A stretch of DNA of 64,000 bases. It comes from Halochromatium sp. (lineage in GTDB: Bacteria; Pseudomonadota; Gammaproteobacteria; Chromatiales; Chromatiaceae). This document shows positions 52,693-60,609 of the stretch, piece after piece. Every line of letters begins with the position of its first letter. Position 1 is the stretch's first letter. The stretch covers positions 62,001-126,000 of the forward strand of contig POWB01000003.1 in NCBI GenBank assembly GCA_010912705.1, given 5' to 3'. The notes below the pieces were generated by a model. That model was not told the origin of the DNA, searched no databases, and saw nothing but the letters and a program-made list of their open reading frames with translations. The translations under genes and the position numbers were made by a program.

Positions 52693-52898
52693 TTTGAAAA
52701 CAGATACTTAGAGCGGCCTCCGAAATCTGCCGATTGATCGCCTTAGCTCGGGTGCTTTCGTGGTGCTTTCCGCCGCAAGATCTCGCCATCCTGAGCTTAT
52801 TGAGAATCTTCAGCAGAGTGCTGATGAGGTACTACTACAAGTGTAACTGAATAGTTTCTAGGACACGAAAGCAGAGAATCAACCATAAGGTGCAAAGG

Positions 52899-53168
52899 AT
52901 GCCGTTAAACGAGGCGGATACCTGCCGAGTCTACGTGACTCCGAAGCTCAGTGAATCGGGCTGGGAGCAGCACCCACACTCCATCACCGAACAGAAGACC
53001 GATCACGGGCCGAGCGAGTTCAGCATCCCGGACGCGCTGCAAGTGGCGCCCATCAACGCGCACGGCAACGTGATGGAGATCGCCGGCCTCTTCGGCGGGG
53101 CGCCAAGCATGAAGCAAGCCGTGGATCGCCTACAGTCGCTCCTGTACAGCGCACAGATTCCTGGCTGA
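52899..53168 (+). pseudogene. type I restriction hsdR remnant (both ends joined)
   Basis: 89 codons. The N-terminal 35 residues (MPLNEADTCRVYVTPKLSES then GWEQHPHSITEQKT) match the start of a type I restriction R subunit. The C-terminal 40 (INAHGNVMEIAGLFGGAPSM and AVDRLQSLLYS) match the end of the EcoEI-type R subunit. Roughly 700-900 residues between them are missing, and the frame is kept. No hsdM or hsdS is nearby, so nothing functional remains. Confidence 0.75.
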
Positions 53169-53264
53169 CGCCCCAACAGACGGGCAAAGCACCTCCCGAA
53201 TGTTGCACATCCCTCCTTGGAAAGATCGGAAAAATTTCCCATTTCGGGATAGACTGGGGCCGTC

Positions 53265-53549
53265 ATGAAGGTCGTCGGACGCGACAGGCTTGAGGCGTTC
53301 TGGTCAAGGCATGCGGCAGCCAAGGGCGCCCTCGAGACCTGGTTCGACGAAGCGAAGAAGGCAACCTGGGCCAAGCCCCAGGACATCAAAGACCGCTACC
53401 GCAGCGCCAGCTTCCTGGCCGATAACCGCGTGATTTTCAACATCAGGGGGAACCGTTACCGCTTGGTTGTCAAGGTGCGCTACCGGAACGGCATCGTGCT
53501 CATCGAGTGGGTCGGCACCCACGCCCAATATGACAAACAGCGCTTTTGA
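53265..53549 (+). CDS. higB: HigB-type mRNA interferase toxin
   Basis: 94 residues. The HigB_toxin fold is complete: FWSRHAAAKGALETWFDEAK, ATWAKPQDIKDRYRSASFLA then NRVIFNIRGNRYRLVVKVRY and WVGTHAQYDKQ, with the basic and His residues that cut mRNA at the ribosome. The antitoxin gene follows with its start 11 bases after the stop. Toxin-first order is normal for higBA. The small inverted repeat TCCC-ATTTC-GGGA upstream (about 53236) could be the operator. Confidence 0.92.
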   Translation: MKVVGRDRLEAFWSRHAAAKGALETWFDEAKKATWAKPQDIKDRYRSASFLADNRVIFNIRGNRYRLVVKVRYRNGIVLIEWVGTHAQYDKQRF

Positions 53550-53559
53550 GGTGAACGCG

Positions 53560-54783
53560 ATGATGACTCAACTGAAAATCATCCAAGACGAGGCCGGGCA
53601 TCAACAGGCCCTCGCGCGCCTCAGCGACCTCATGGAGCAGGACCCGCCCGCCGACAGCCCCAAATCCGCCGAGATCGACGTGCTAGCCCTGCTGATCGAG
53701 GACTTCGAGACCAAGCACTTCCCCATCGACCCGCCGGACCCCATCGACGCAATCGAATTCCGCATGGACCAGATGGGGCTGAGCCGCAAGGACTTAGTCC
53801 CCTACATCGGCTCCCAGTCCAAGGTGTCGGAGGTTCTCAACCGCAAGCGCCCGCTGAGCATCAACATGATCCGCAGGCTCAGCGAAGGGCTCGGTATCTC
53901 CGCCGATGTGTTGGTCCGCGAGCCCACACAGGCCCTCGCGGGGGGCGCTAACATCGACTGGCAGGCATTCCCCCTGGCTGAGATGCGCAGACGCGGCTAC
54001 TTCCCGGACTTCCACGGCAGCGTGCAGGAACTGCGCGAATATGCGGCCGAGCAGGTCGGCGCCTTCATCGACCGTGTCAACGGAGGCTTCGCGCTTCAGC
54101 CCACGTTGCTCCGGTCCAGCGTCCACCTACGGACCAACGACAAGGTCATGGACGACTACGCCCTTTACGCCTGGCGCATCCGCGTCCTGGAAAAGGCGCA
54201 GGCCGAGCCGCTGGCCATCCACTACCAGGCCGGTACTGTTGATCTGGACTTCATGCGCCAGCTCGCAAGCCTGTCCTGGTCCACCAGCGGGCCGCTCACG
54301 GCTAGGGAATATCTCGCGAACCACGGCATCCACCTGGTCACCGAGCCCCACCTGCCCAAGACCTATCTCGACGGCGCCGTGTGCCGCGATGCCGACGGCA
54401 ACCCCGTCATCGCCCTGACCCTGCGCCACGATCGCCTGGACCACTTCTGGTTCACCCTGATGCACGAGCTGGCGCATGTTGCCCGGCATCTGGATGGGGG
54501 CACCGACTGGTTCGTGGACGACCTGGAGGCGGAGACCAACGAGCAATTGGAGCGAGAGGCCGACGATTGGGCCGGCGAGGCACTGATCCCGTCCGACATT
54601 TGGCAGACGCGACGACCGCACGACACCGCCGGTATCGAGGCCCTCGCACGGCAGCTGAACCTCGCCCCCGAGATCATTGCCGGGCGCCTGCGTCGCGAAC
54701 AAGCCGACCATCGACTCTTTGGCAAGCGCTTCCGCACCAGGGTCAAGGCCCTGTTCGTCGAGCAAGGTCTCTTTCCTGCCTGA
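53560..54783 (+). CDS. HigA-type antitoxin fused to an ImmA/IrrE metallopeptidase
   Basis: 407 residues; the ATG at 53560 has GAGG 8 bases upstream. Residues 1-130 are a HigA-type XRE antitoxin (DPIDAIEFRMDQMGLSRKDL, then IGSQSKVSEVLNRKRPLSIN). Residues about 240-330 hold an ImmA/IrrE zinc protease: FWFTLMHELAHVARHLDGG with HExxH, and a downstream Glu in EREADDWAGEALIP. ImmA/IrrE proteases cut repressors, so the antitoxin may be able to cut itself or be released on stress. It lies against the truncated ATPase pseudogene and points towards it. Confidence 0.9.
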   Translation: MMTQLKIIQDEAGHQQALARLSDLMEQDPPADSPKSAEIDVLALLIEDFETKHFPIDPPDPIDAIEFRMDQMGLSRKDLVPYIGSQSKVSEVLNRKRPLSINMIRRLSEGLGISADVLVREPTQALAGGANIDWQAFPLAEMRRRGYFPDFHGSVQELREYAAEQVGAFIDRVNGGFALQPTLLRSSVHLRTNDKVMDDYALYAWRIRVLEKAQAEPLAIHYQAGTVDLDFMRQLASLSWSTSGPLTAREYLANHGIHLVTEPHLPKTYLDGAVCRDADGNPVIALTLRHDRLDHFWFTLMHELAHVARHLDGGTDWFVDDLEAETNEQLEREADDWAGEALIPSDIWQTRRPHDTAGIEALARQLNLAPEIIAGRLRREQADHRLFGKRFRTRVKALFVEQGLFPA

Positions 54784-54789
54784 CCTCGA

Positions 54790-55085
54790 AGCAACGCCAA
54801 CAGCTTGCAACCCTCAAGGAACCACCGCACCGTGCCCAGAACGAAAAACCCAGCCCAACTCTCCGGTGACTGCGTTTGGCTGCTGTAGCGCGCATCCGTG
54901 GCACTGAATCCATGCGCTTTGCCCATATCGAAGGCGCCCACGAAACTGCTGATCAGGATCGACAGCGCGTCAAGTACCGTGGTCTTGCCCTGACCGTTCG
55001 GAGCAACCAGTACGGTTAGCTCTGGATGAACATCGACGCTCAGCGCGGAGAACCGTCTGAAGTTGGTCAGGGTGAGCTGGCTAAT
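54790..55085 (-). pseudogene. truncated AAA ATPase (RecF-like) N-terminal part
   Basis: About 85 recognisable residues: [20 protein letters not shown], Walker A APNGQGKTTVLDALSIL, then SSFVGAFDMGKAHGFSATDA. The rest of the ATPase is missing and the frame runs on through the antisense of the higA gene. There is no good start codon (ATT at 55085 follows the stop of the upstream gene). I infer that the higBA-immA unit replaced or removed the remainder. Confidence 0.7.
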
Positions 55086-56247
55086 GATCCTTCCAGAGAT
55101 AGCCCATCTGATCCCCCTCGGCCATGAAGGCGGCAATCTGTTCATCATCGCGCGCACGCTTGATCTTGGTCGATCCCTGCTCCCTGACGAGCCAATACAC
55201 TTCGTCAAGCCGTGTTGCATTCAAAAAATCAGGCGAATGAGTGGAGACCAAGACCTGCCCGCCCTGCTCGGCATAGGCGCGGAATTCTTCGGCAAGCTCC
55301 CACAGCAAGGTCGGGTAGAGCTGATTCTCAGGTTCTTCAATACAAAGCAGTGGATGCGGATCGGGGTCATACAGTAAGACCAGATACGCAAACAGCTTGA
55401 TCGTGCCATCGGAGACATAGCGATCAATAAAAGGATCGGTAAATTGCTCATCCTGAAAACGCAAGATGAGACGACCATCTTGCGTCAAGACTGGCTCGAC
55501 ATCGCTGATACCAGGAACGCGATGCTGCATCACCGAGACGATCTTGGCAAAGCGCTCCGGATCGTTCTCAAACAGATTGCGCGCAACGCGCTGGAGGTTA
55601 TCGCCGGTCACCGAGAGATGATTCGATTCCCCGATCGAGTCCTTACTACCTCTCGCGAGATTGATATGGACATCGGAGACATGCCAATTTTCGAGCAGTT
55701 GACGCAGGGCATTCGCCGCCTTGAAGCGCTCGAACTGCCCGAGGCCCTTGATCGCTAGGGCATCGCGGGCGACAGTTTGCTGTTCGCGTTCAAGCGCATC
55801 ATCCTGCTGATCGAAAGCCTCCTCATTCTTCACCACCGAGCCCACCCCGTTGACGAAGTCAATGACATGTAATGCTGAGCCATGGCGTCCGCGCTTGTAT
55901 CTCAGGATCTCGCGTCTCACTACCGGCTGACGCTCATCGAGTCCGATCTGAAGCAAATAGGTCACGAGACGCTCGACATCAGCAATCTCCATCCGAAGGC
56001 GCAGCTCGATCTCGATTGATTCACGTTGATCGACGCCGCGACTGATGACCTCATGAAAGCCTCCACGTGCCTGCAGCGCCTGACGGACATTGAAGGTCAA
56101 GCAATCCTTGAGAAAGCCAAAGACATCGAACAGGGTCGATTTCCCCGAGCCATTAGCCCCGACGATGACGCAAAAGGGTGGGAGATCGTCGATGCGGGCA
56201 TCGTGAAAATTCTTGAAGTTTTTAAGCCGGATTGATTCAATAATCAT
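55081..56247 (-). CDS. AAA-family ATPase (RecF/RloA-like, possible anti-phage ATPase)
   Basis: 388 residues. [20 protein letters not shown], Walker [14 protein letters not shown], the Q-loop region, [20 protein letters not shown], the signature [20 protein letters not shown], Walker [14 protein letters not shown] and the H-loop [12 protein letters not shown] are all intact. Such ATPases usually work with a partner (RloB, DUF4276 or DUF4435 nuclease) in defence systems. The expected partner is absent; the next gene downstream is the truncated ATPase. So it may be a leftover of a two-gene system. Confidence 0.87.
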   Translation of the reverse strand: MIIESIRLKNFKNFHDARIDDLPPFCVIVGANGSGKSTLFDVFGFLKDCLTFNVRQALQARGGFHEVISRGVDQRESIEIELRLRMEIADVERLVTYLLQIGLDERQPVVRREILRYKRGRHGSALHVIDFVNGVGSVVKNEEAFDQQDDALEREQQTVARDALAIKGLGQFERFKAANALRQLLENWHVSDVHINLARGSKDSIGESNHLSVTGDNLQRVARNLFENDPERFAKIVSVMQHRVPGISDVEPVLTQDGRLILRFQDEQFTDPFIDRYVSDGTIKLFAYLVLLYDPDPHPLLCIEEPENQLYPTLLWELAEEFRAYAEQGGQVLVSTHSPDFLNATRLDEVYWLVREQGSTKIKRARDDEQIAAFMAEGDQMGYLWKDH

Positions 56248-56278
56248 TGGATGCCCTCACAGCACCAAGCAGATCTGC

Positions 56279-56633
56279 TCACCCTGCGAACTGGTCTCGT
56301 AGGAAGCAGCGACGATGGCGCTCCAGGAGGCGTTGCTCCGGAAACCAACCGATCTGTTCGCAGAGTGTCAGCAAGGTCTCGGTCTCCGCAAGCGATCCTT
56401 GAGTAATCGCTAGAAACTGCATCTTTTCCCGATCCGACTCTCGAGTCCAACCCTCGGCAATGTTCGCTGGAATCGAGACGGCCGCGCGCGTGATCTGCGA
56501 GCGCATCCCGTATGTTTCCTCTCTCGGGATGCCCGCGGCGGATCGACTTCTCGCGCGCCGAGGCGACATTGATGTCATCGAGCGGTAGGGCGACCTCGAT
56601 CAGCTTCTTGGGGGATTTGATGGCGGTGGTCAT
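56279..56633 (-). pseudogene. DUF1156 methylase start joined to a four-helix-bundle gene fragment
   Basis: From the ATG at 56633 the first 37 residues ([20 protein letters not shown] and KSIRRGHP) match the start of DUF1156 anti-phage methylases. At about 56530 the coding switches frame to a fragment of the S23/four-helix-bundle family ([20 protein letters not shown] then [17 protein letters not shown]), which lacks its first 25 residues. The two pieces meet at a deletion scar. Neither is functional. Confidence 0.7.
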
Positions 56634-56657
56634 GCGGGTGAGCCTTGGCGGAGCCGG

Positions 56658-56765
56658 TCAGTCGAACAGCCATTCCTGGCGAACGTGATTGAAATTGATC
56701 GCTTCCAGCTGGAGCTGCGAGGCGTATTGATACAGAGGCAGGTCACGGGTCAACAGGACGCATGG
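56658..56765 (-). pseudogene. C-terminal remnant of a PIN-domain protein
   Basis: VLLTRDLPLYQYASQLQLEA then INFNHVRQEWLFD and stop. The TRD with following helices is the end of a PIN nuclease. It is read in another frame directly behind the gene at 56743-57057. The N-terminal part is gone. Confidence 0.55.
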
Positions 56766-57057
56766 TCATGGACACCAGATGCCCGTCCTCTGCATCGATG
56801 TTGAACTGCTTGTATTCCCGCTGAGACTCTTCCTCAATGGTCGGGAACAGACTGGGTCCGTTGGTCTTGCGCTTGATCTTGTGTGGTGAGTCGAAGCCGA
56901 GGGTCACTTGCCATTGATGGCTCGATTCATTGAACTCGATCTCTTCAAGTGCCAGATTCGGTAAGGGCTCAGACTCATATAAATCGACTGCGAACTGCCG
57001 TGCAGCCCTTACTGCTGTTTTCATATCGATACTGATGATCCCAGATTCTTGGTTCAT
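56743..57057 (-). CDS. small conserved-looking protein found beside PIN genes
   Basis: 104 residues from the ATG at 57057. IDMKTAVRAARQFAVDLYES then NLALEEIEFNESSHQWQVTL and GFDSPH resemble a small family I recall next to PIN-domain genes in defence and toxin islands. The last five residues lie in the PIN remnant, so the natural C terminus may have been changed by the deletion. Function unknown. Confidence 0.55.
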   Translation of the reverse strand: MNQESGIISIDMKTAVRAARQFAVDLYESEPLPNLALEEIEFNESSHQWQVTLGFDSPHKIKRKTNGPSLFPTIEEESQREYKQFNIDAEDGHLVSMTMRPVDP

Positions 57058-57165
57058 CGGTAGTATTTCTTTGGGGATTTGATGGTCATCGCTTATGCTG
57101 CAAAGGCGTGAAGCCATTTCTGCCGGCCTTGCTCAGACGCGCGCTCGACGGATTGCAACACTCCT

Positions 57166-57402
57166 TTATAGCTCGTCGCCAGGCAAGGGCGGCACAGCGG
57201 GAGAGGAATCCAAGAAGCGCTGATAACCAGCGCGATGTCCACGAGTTCCTCGTTCTTTTAAGTGTTCAATGGTGATGATCTCGCTGAGCTTCTCCGCAGC
57301 AGCAGATGAAAGCAATTGATCCATGGTAATTCCTTGGTCCTCAGCGACTTGCCTAAGCCGACCTGCTAGGCTATCCGGAATATTAATGGTCAGGGTGCTC
57401 AT
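57166..57402 (-). CDS. ribbon-helix-helix antitoxin-like protein
   Basis: 78 residues. TLTINIPDSLAGRLRQVAED then QGITMDQLLSSAAAEKLSEI is an RHH (Arc/CopG-type) DNA-binding motif, and the C-terminal tail (RFLDSSPAVPPLPGDEL) would bind the toxin. Its ATG overlaps by ATGA the stop of a PIN toxin remnant upstream, so toxin came before antitoxin as in the 'PIN family toxin' type of TA pair. The toxin is broken, so the antitoxin is an orphan. Confidence 0.75.
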   Translation of the reverse strand: MSTLTINIPDSLAGRLRQVAEDQGITMDQLLSSAAAEKLSEIITIEHLKERGTRGHRAGYQRFLDSSPAVPPLPGDEL

Positions 57403-57602
57403 ATCATCGTCTCCAGCTGTCTCAACAGGAGGCCAGGGGGAATAGGCTCGACGCCCCAGCGCTCGACCCCTCTAAAATCGCGAAGGTTGTGGGTAACGAT
57501 GTACCGGCAACTTGCGGCGACTGCAAGCTCCAGCACAAAGTCGTCGTCGGGGTCCGCAAGCTGAGTATTCCGCACTGGAGCGCTGATGCCGAGGCGGCAA
57601 GA
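57399..57602 (-). pseudogene. C-terminal half of a PIN-family toxin
   Basis: About 67 codons without a start: DPDDDFVLELAVAASCRYIV, then THNLRDFRGVERWGVEPIPP. The acidic DPDDD and the THN-x-D-F motif are the second half of the PIN active site. An in-frame stop lies at 57603-57605, so the N-terminal half with the first catalytic Asp is lost. Confidence 0.7.
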
Positions 57603-57679
57603 CTACTGGCCGGCGCACTCGAGAACGATCACGTTTAACGAGGCTATGCCTCAGACCGACAAGTTGAGATTGCCGCTCA

Positions 57680-57982
57680 TCACCGACGCGCATCCACATA
57701 GGCTTTCAGAACCTCATCCATGCGAGTTTGCCAGCCCTTGCCGGTCGCGCGGAAATACGCGGTCACTTCAGGCGAGAGACGGATCGTGACGCGCTCCTTG
57801 GTCACCTCGGCTTGCGGACGGCCGGGGGAGCGCTTCAATTCAGCGAGTGGGCGCAGCTCGGCCATCTCCTCGTCGGTAAGCTCACGGGAGTCTGGGTCCA
57901 ACGCGATACCCTCGCGAATGCGCTTGGTCTCCTCTTGGGTCGGAATGTGGTATTTCCTACCATTCCTGTCTGTGACGTACAT
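57680..57982 (-). CDS. brnA: BrnA-type antitoxin
   Basis: 100 residues from the ATG at 57982. The C-terminal RHH-like domain, ERVTIRLSPEVTAYFRATGK then GWQTRMDEVLKAYV, is typical of BrnA, and the N-terminal DPDSRELTDEEMAELRP binds the toxin. Its start lies 26 bases inside the end of the brnT gene, so they are translated together. Confidence 0.88.
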   Translation of the reverse strand: MYVTDRNGRKYHIPTQEETKRIREGIALDPDSRELTDEEMAELRPLAELKRSPGRPQAEVTKERVTIRLSPEVTAYFRATGKGWQTRMDEVLKAYVDARR

Positions 57983-58235
57983 AGTTCCTGACCTCTTTTG
58001 GTGTCGCTGCTCGCAGACTGATGATTCTGTAGTGGTCTGCATCTTCGGTGCAGATCACGCAATAGAGCTGGTCCGCGATCGGGGCGAAGCATTGCAGGCG
58101 AAGCTCGCCATAGTCTTCCCGGTTATCTTCGCGGCACACTATCAGATCCCACTCCAGCTGCTCGGCCAAGGCCAAGGACAGACCGTGCGATAAGAGGTTC
58201 AAACGGTCTTTGGCAGGATCGAAGGTGATGTTCAC
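57957..58235 (-). CDS. brnT: BrnT-type ribonuclease toxin
   Basis: 92 residues from a GTG at 58235 (an upstream in-frame ATG at 58271 would put the operator inside the gene). ITFDPAKDRLNLLSHGLSLA, the EDNREDYGELR strand, and HYRIISLRAATPKEVRNY with RH near the end match BrnT. It cuts RNA and is neutralised by BrnA. The pair looks complete. Confidence 0.88.
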   Translation of the reverse strand: MNITFDPAKDRLNLLSHGLSLALAEQLEWDLIVCREDNREDYGELRLQCFAPIADQLYCVICTEDADHYRIISLRAATPKEVRNYVRHRQEW

Positions 58236-58239
58236 AGGA

Positions 58240-58259
58240 ATTATTGTATGTACAATAAT
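58240..58259. promoter_or_regulatory. brnTA operator candidate
   Basis: A perfect 9-bp inverted repeat, ATTATTGTA and TACAATAAT with TG between, lies 5 bases upstream of the brnT GTG. BrnT-BrnA pairs are autorepressed at such sites, and an AT-rich -10-like stretch overlaps it. Confidence 0.6.
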
Positions 58260-58306
58260 AAGGAGATTCAAGGATTATTGTGCACAGCATACGGTTGGCA
58301 GGCTAG

Positions 58307-60240
58307 ATGATTCACCGCTTCTCCTCTCGCCGCCAGCGACTCGGCGAAAGCTTCCTCGCCGAGCGACTTCGTGGCGCGCGAAGCTATGACCGAATCGCCG
58401 GCTTCTTCTCCTCATCGATCCTGGAAGTAGCCGGTGAGGAGCTGCAATCGGTTTCAGGAACCGTGCGACTCGTCTGCAACTCGGTCATCGACGCTAGAGA
58501 TCTCGCGATCGCCAAGAAGGCCGCGCAACACGCGATGCGCCGAGAATGGTGCGATGCCGAGCCGGAAAAGCTGCCGGAAGCTGCCCGGCCGAGGTTCCAC
58601 CGGCTCTACAGGTTTCTCGCCTCCGGCAAGTTACAGGTCAAGGTGATGCCGGACGAGCAATTCGGCCTGATCCACGGCAAGTCGCGTTCGAGGCGCATCT
58701 GAGTCCTCAGGGCGCACGCTTTGTGCTTGCGGACCAGGTCGGGCTCGGCAAGACCATCCAGCTCGCGATGGCCGCGCAGTTGATGGCCCTCTCGGGCAGC
58801 AAGCCAGTCTTGGTGCTGGCCCCCAAGCCGCTGATCTGGCAGTGGCAAGGCGAGCTGCATCAGCTGCTGGATATGCCGTCCGCGGTCTGGGACGGTCAAC
58901 GCTGGATCGACGAAAACCGGCTCGAGCACCCGAGTACCGGCCCAGAGTCGATCCGCAAGTGCCCGCGTCGCATCGGCATCGTCTCGACCGGACTGATCAT
59001 CTCCGGCTCCGAGATCAAAGACTGGCTGGTCAACGCCGACTATGAGTGCGTGATCCTCGACGAGGCCCACCGCGCCCGTCGTCGCAACCTCAGCGCCGGC
59101 AAGGAGTATGACCCGCCTCAGCCCAACAATCTGCCGCGCTTCCTGTGGGAGATCTCACCCCGCACCCGCGAGTATCTCGAGAACACCATCGATCCAGAGA
59201 GCGGCGACCCATTCCTCAAGCCAGTTGAGATCCGGTTGCACGGTGAGCGCGACGAGGACGCCATCGCGTTGCCCCCGTTCCTAGAGGATGCCTATCACCA
59301 CGCCGAGGAGTTTTGCCGGCTGCTTGCCGAGCGCGCCAACGCCGGATTCGTGCGCACCCTATTACTGCGTCGGGTCGGCAGCACCATCGAGGCCGGTCGG
59401 AAAACGGTCGAGAAGATGCTCTCGGAGTGGAACGCATTGGACGACGACGAAGACGACGGCTCGCTCGACCAACTCCGCACCCTCACCAGCGAAGAGCGCG
59501 CCGTCCTGCAGCGCTTCCTGCGGGCACTGGAGGCCAATCAAGAGCGCGATCCGAAATATCAGATCGTGCGCGCCCAGCTTCTCGACCAGGGCTGGCGCGA
59601 GCTGGGCTGCATCATCTTCAGCCAGTTCTTCGACTCGGTCTACTGGCTCGCCGAGCAACTCACCGAGGAAATGCCCACCGAAGCGATCGGCCTGTACGCC
59701 GGCTCACAGCGATCGGGCATCATGCACAAGGGTGTCTTCACCCGCCTGCAGCGTGACCTGATCAAAGAGCGTGTCCGCAGCGGCGAGATCCGTATCCTGA
59801 TCGGCACCGAAGCCGCCTCCGAAGGGCTGAACCTGCAGCGTCTTGGTACCCTGATCAATCTCGACCTACCCTGGAACCCATCCCGTTTAGAGCAGCGCAA
59901 AGGGCGCATCCAACGCATCGGCCAGCTCCGCGATGTCGTCGACATCTACAACATGCGCTACGCCGGCTCCGTCGAGGACCGTGTCCACCAACTGCTGTCC
60001 GAGCGGCTAGAAGGCATCGCCAGCCTGTTTGGCCAGATCCCAGACATCCTGGAAGACGTCTGGATTGATGTGGCCCTCGGCGAGGTGGAGCAGGCGCAAC
60101 GCACCATCGATGCGGTGCCTCGGCAGCATCCGTTCAAGCTGCGCTATCACCAGATCGAGCAGATCGATTGGGAAAGCTGTGCGCGGGTACTCGATGCCGA
60201 TGCGCGCAAGAAAGCGATGGCACAGAGGTGGCGAACATGA
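58307..60240 (+). pseudogene. PLD-type nuclease/SNF2-like helicase with internal deletion
   Basis: Codons 58307-58681 give the N terminus of a phospholipase D-like domain (RLRGARSYDRIAGFFSSSIL ... DEQFGLIHGK). At about 58681 the frame changes, and helicase coding begins (VAFEAHLSPQGARFVLADQV with GLGKT, VLAPKPLIWQW, CVILDEAHRARR, IFSQFFDSVYWLA, GTEAASEGLNLQRLGTLINL, RLEQRKGRIQRIGQ). The rest of the PLD domain and the linker are missing, so a deletion joined the parts out of frame. Helicases of this kind belong to the DUF499/DUF1156 anti-phage gene set, whose methylase start is at 56633. The helicase half could only be made from an internal start. Confidence 0.75.
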
Positions 60241-60609
60241 ACGCTTGCAGCTCGCATCAGTCAACGGGTCTCGGCGACCGGATAAACCACGTCTAGAGCA
60301 CTACCCTGTTGCTAATATTCTGTGAAGAACCACCCCACAGAACCTGTGGACAAGATGTCGATTGCTCAGAGACCAGGATCTATCCACAAGACATTGACAG
60401 GTCTCTGACAGCTGGAGCACGAGCTTATTTTCAGGATAACAATATGAAAAAATTAGAATTTATTCTAATCTTCAAGGTTATCCACAAGACTTATTATTAC
60501 GACAATTTAGATATTTAAGATAATATTTATAAGCTCCTTACTTTTTTCAATCGACGCAGTCCAGTTTAGGGTCTAGGTGGACCCATTCTAAGGGCGGGAG
60601 ACTGCCTCT
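60241..60609. other. AT-rich intergenic region with DnaA-box-like sites
   Basis: 369 bases, clearly more AT-rich than the rest. TTATCCACA (60478-60486) is a perfect DnaA-box match, CTATCCACA (60380-60388) differs by one base, and TGTGGACAA (60345-60353) is an inverted variant. CAGAGACC (60367) and GGTCTCTG (60401) form an inverted repeat around the middle box. ATTAGAAT-TT-ATTCTAAT is a second (60452-60469). No gene is seen. It lies between the decayed island and gdhA, so it also holds whatever follows gdhA's terminator. Confidence 0.5.

Noticed and set aside
52899-53168. Functional type I restriction subunit
   Set aside because: Only the two ends remain; motor and nuclease domains and hsdM/hsdS are absent.
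54127-54810. 227-residue minus-strand frame opposite the higA-immA gene
   Set aside because: Antisense shadow of a gene with clear XRE and HExxH motifs.
60241-60609. Chromosomal oriC
   Set aside because: Three DnaA-like boxes and an AT-rich tract are suggestive, but dnaA, dnaN, gidA or rpmH are not nearby and the boxes are few. Kept only as a site to check.
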